Positions 63,441 to 64,000 of a DNA stretch of 64,000 nt are shown here, in pieces. The position numbers and the translations under genes are program-made. Each line of letters begins with the position of its first letter. Within the stretch, counting starts at the first letter, position 1. The notes beneath the pieces are model-generated. The model did not search any database. It worked only from the letters and a program-made list of their open reading frames with translations, and had not been told where the DNA came from. The stretch comes from Candidatus Zixiibacteriota bacterium (GTDB lineage: Bacteria > Zixibacteria > MSB-5A5 > GN15 > FEB-12). The stretch lies in the NCBI GenBank assembly GCA_022571845.1, contig JACZXB010000011.1, forward strand, positions 23,094 through 87,093, in the 5' to 3' direction.

Positions 63441-64000
63441 ATGAAACAAAAGTCAAAACCGAAAAGAATCAGCGCCGCCAGAGGACCTTCGCTTTCCTGC
63501 AAGGGCTGGCATCAGGAAGCCGCCCTGCGGATGCTCAACAACAATCTCGACCCTGAGGTCGCTGAAAAACCTGATGAACTAATTGTATACGGCGGCTCCG
63601 GCAAAGCTGCCCGCAACTGGCAGGCTTATCATGCGATAGTCAAATCACTAAAAACATTAGAAAATGATGAAACGCTACTAGTACAGTCCGGTAAAGCTGT
63701 CGGGGTTTTTCGCACGCATGAATATGCACCAAGAGTTTTGATAGCCAACTCCAACTTAGTGCCGAAATGGGCGACCTGGGAAAAATTCCGCGAACTGGAA
63801 AAGCTGGGGCTTATAATGTACGGCCAGATGACCGCTGGCAGCTGGATTTACATCGGCACCCAGGGAATTATCCAGGGAACTTTCGAAACTTTTGTGGCGG
63901 CGGCGGCTAAACACTTTAATGGAAAATTAAACGACCGCTGGATATTGACTGGCGGTATGGGCGGCATGGGCGGCGCTCAGCCACTGGCTGCAACAATGGC
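63441..64000 (+). CDS. hutU: Urocanate hydratase HutU (N-terminal part, cut by window edge)
   Basis: The reading frame from ATG 63441 is open to the window end. It contains the urocanase blocks [69 protein letters not shown] and [20 protein letters not shown]. The enzyme hydrates urocanate in histidine breakdown. No other hut gene is visible yet; they may follow downstream. Confidence 0.95.
   Translation, partial: MKQKSKPKRISAARGPSLSCKGWHQEAALRMLNNNLDPEVAEKPDELIVYGGSGKAARNWQAYHAIVKSLKTLENDETLLVQSGKAVGVFRTHEYAPRVLIANSNLVPKWATWEKFRELEKLGLIMYGQMTAGSWIYIGTQGIIQGTFETFVAAAAKHFNGKLNDRWILTGGMGGMGGAQPLAATM

Noticed and set aside
1..64000. CRISPR arrays, insertion sequences, prophage or integrative elements
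   Set aside because: No regularly spaced direct repeats, transposase, integrase or phage gene was found on either strand.

Overview
The window is about 64 kb of moderate-GC chromosome from a Gram-negative bacterium. LptB, lipobox lipoproteins, a large outer-membrane beta-barrel protein and MurA point to a diderm envelope. Two secreted proteins end in a duplicated dockerin-like module of the kind 'LTYLVDFIFRGGP', and a PD40/beta-barrel metalloprotease is present. Both recall uncultured FCB-group lineages such as Zixibacteria. That placement is an inference from style, not a database result. No insertion sequence, prophage, CRISPR array or origin was seen, so the window reads as core chromosome with some unusual gene combinations.

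Layout. 1-4.4 kb (minus strand): a truncated nucleotidyltransferase, a HAD phosphatase, a DUF1634/TSUP transporter pair, a CtpA-type protease and thymidylate kinase. 4.4-8.4 kb: an apparent inositol-lipid module with myo-inositol-phosphate synthase, a divergent TetR regulator separated from it by a perfect 22-bp palindrome, a PfkB kinase and a CDP-alcohol phosphatidyltransferase. 8.5-13.8 kb (plus): obg, dprA, ptsH, ptsI and a bifunctional sugar-phosphate isomerase. 14-17.2 kb: a small secreted protein translationally coupled to a TPR/sigma-54 activator without a receiver domain, then a structured intergenic region with terminators and a candidate ~160-nt RNA. 17.2-25 kb: a sodium/solute symporter, a penicillin-acylase-family hydrolase, a nucleotidyltransferase/epimerase pair and a TPR lipoprotein.

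25-33 kb: the conserved lptB-rpoN-hpf group, two membrane proteins, a small exported protein with a possible sigma-54 promoter, and gyrA with unusual quinolone-determining residues. 33-40 kb: secreted peptidases (VanY-like, M14 carboxypeptidase, lysyl-endopeptidase-like S1) and ferritin. 40-50 kb: a full classical menaquinone operon (menG-F-D-H-B-A-C-E) with a convergent hot-dog thioesterase. 50-57 kb: aldo/keto reductase, lipoprotein, S9 oligopeptidase, tRNA-Glu(CTC) and a LonB-like protease. 57-64 kb: a metalloprotease/PD40/beta-barrel protein, murA, DUF4416, an acetyltransferase, widespread palindromic intergenic repeats and the start of hutU.

How the parts fit. The men operon supplies the respiratory quinone. 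The inositol module could make a phosphatidylinositol-type lipid under TetR control. rpoN, the TPR activator and the candidate -24/-12 promoter suggest an active sigma-54 circuit. HPr and EI appear without any sugar-specific EII in view, so they may be regulatory. The most novel candidates are the small secreted protein plus TPR-sigma-54 activator pair (reminiscent of, but not shown to be, a peptide/receptor system), the unidentified structured RNA beside it, and the TetR-controlled inositol-lipid module.
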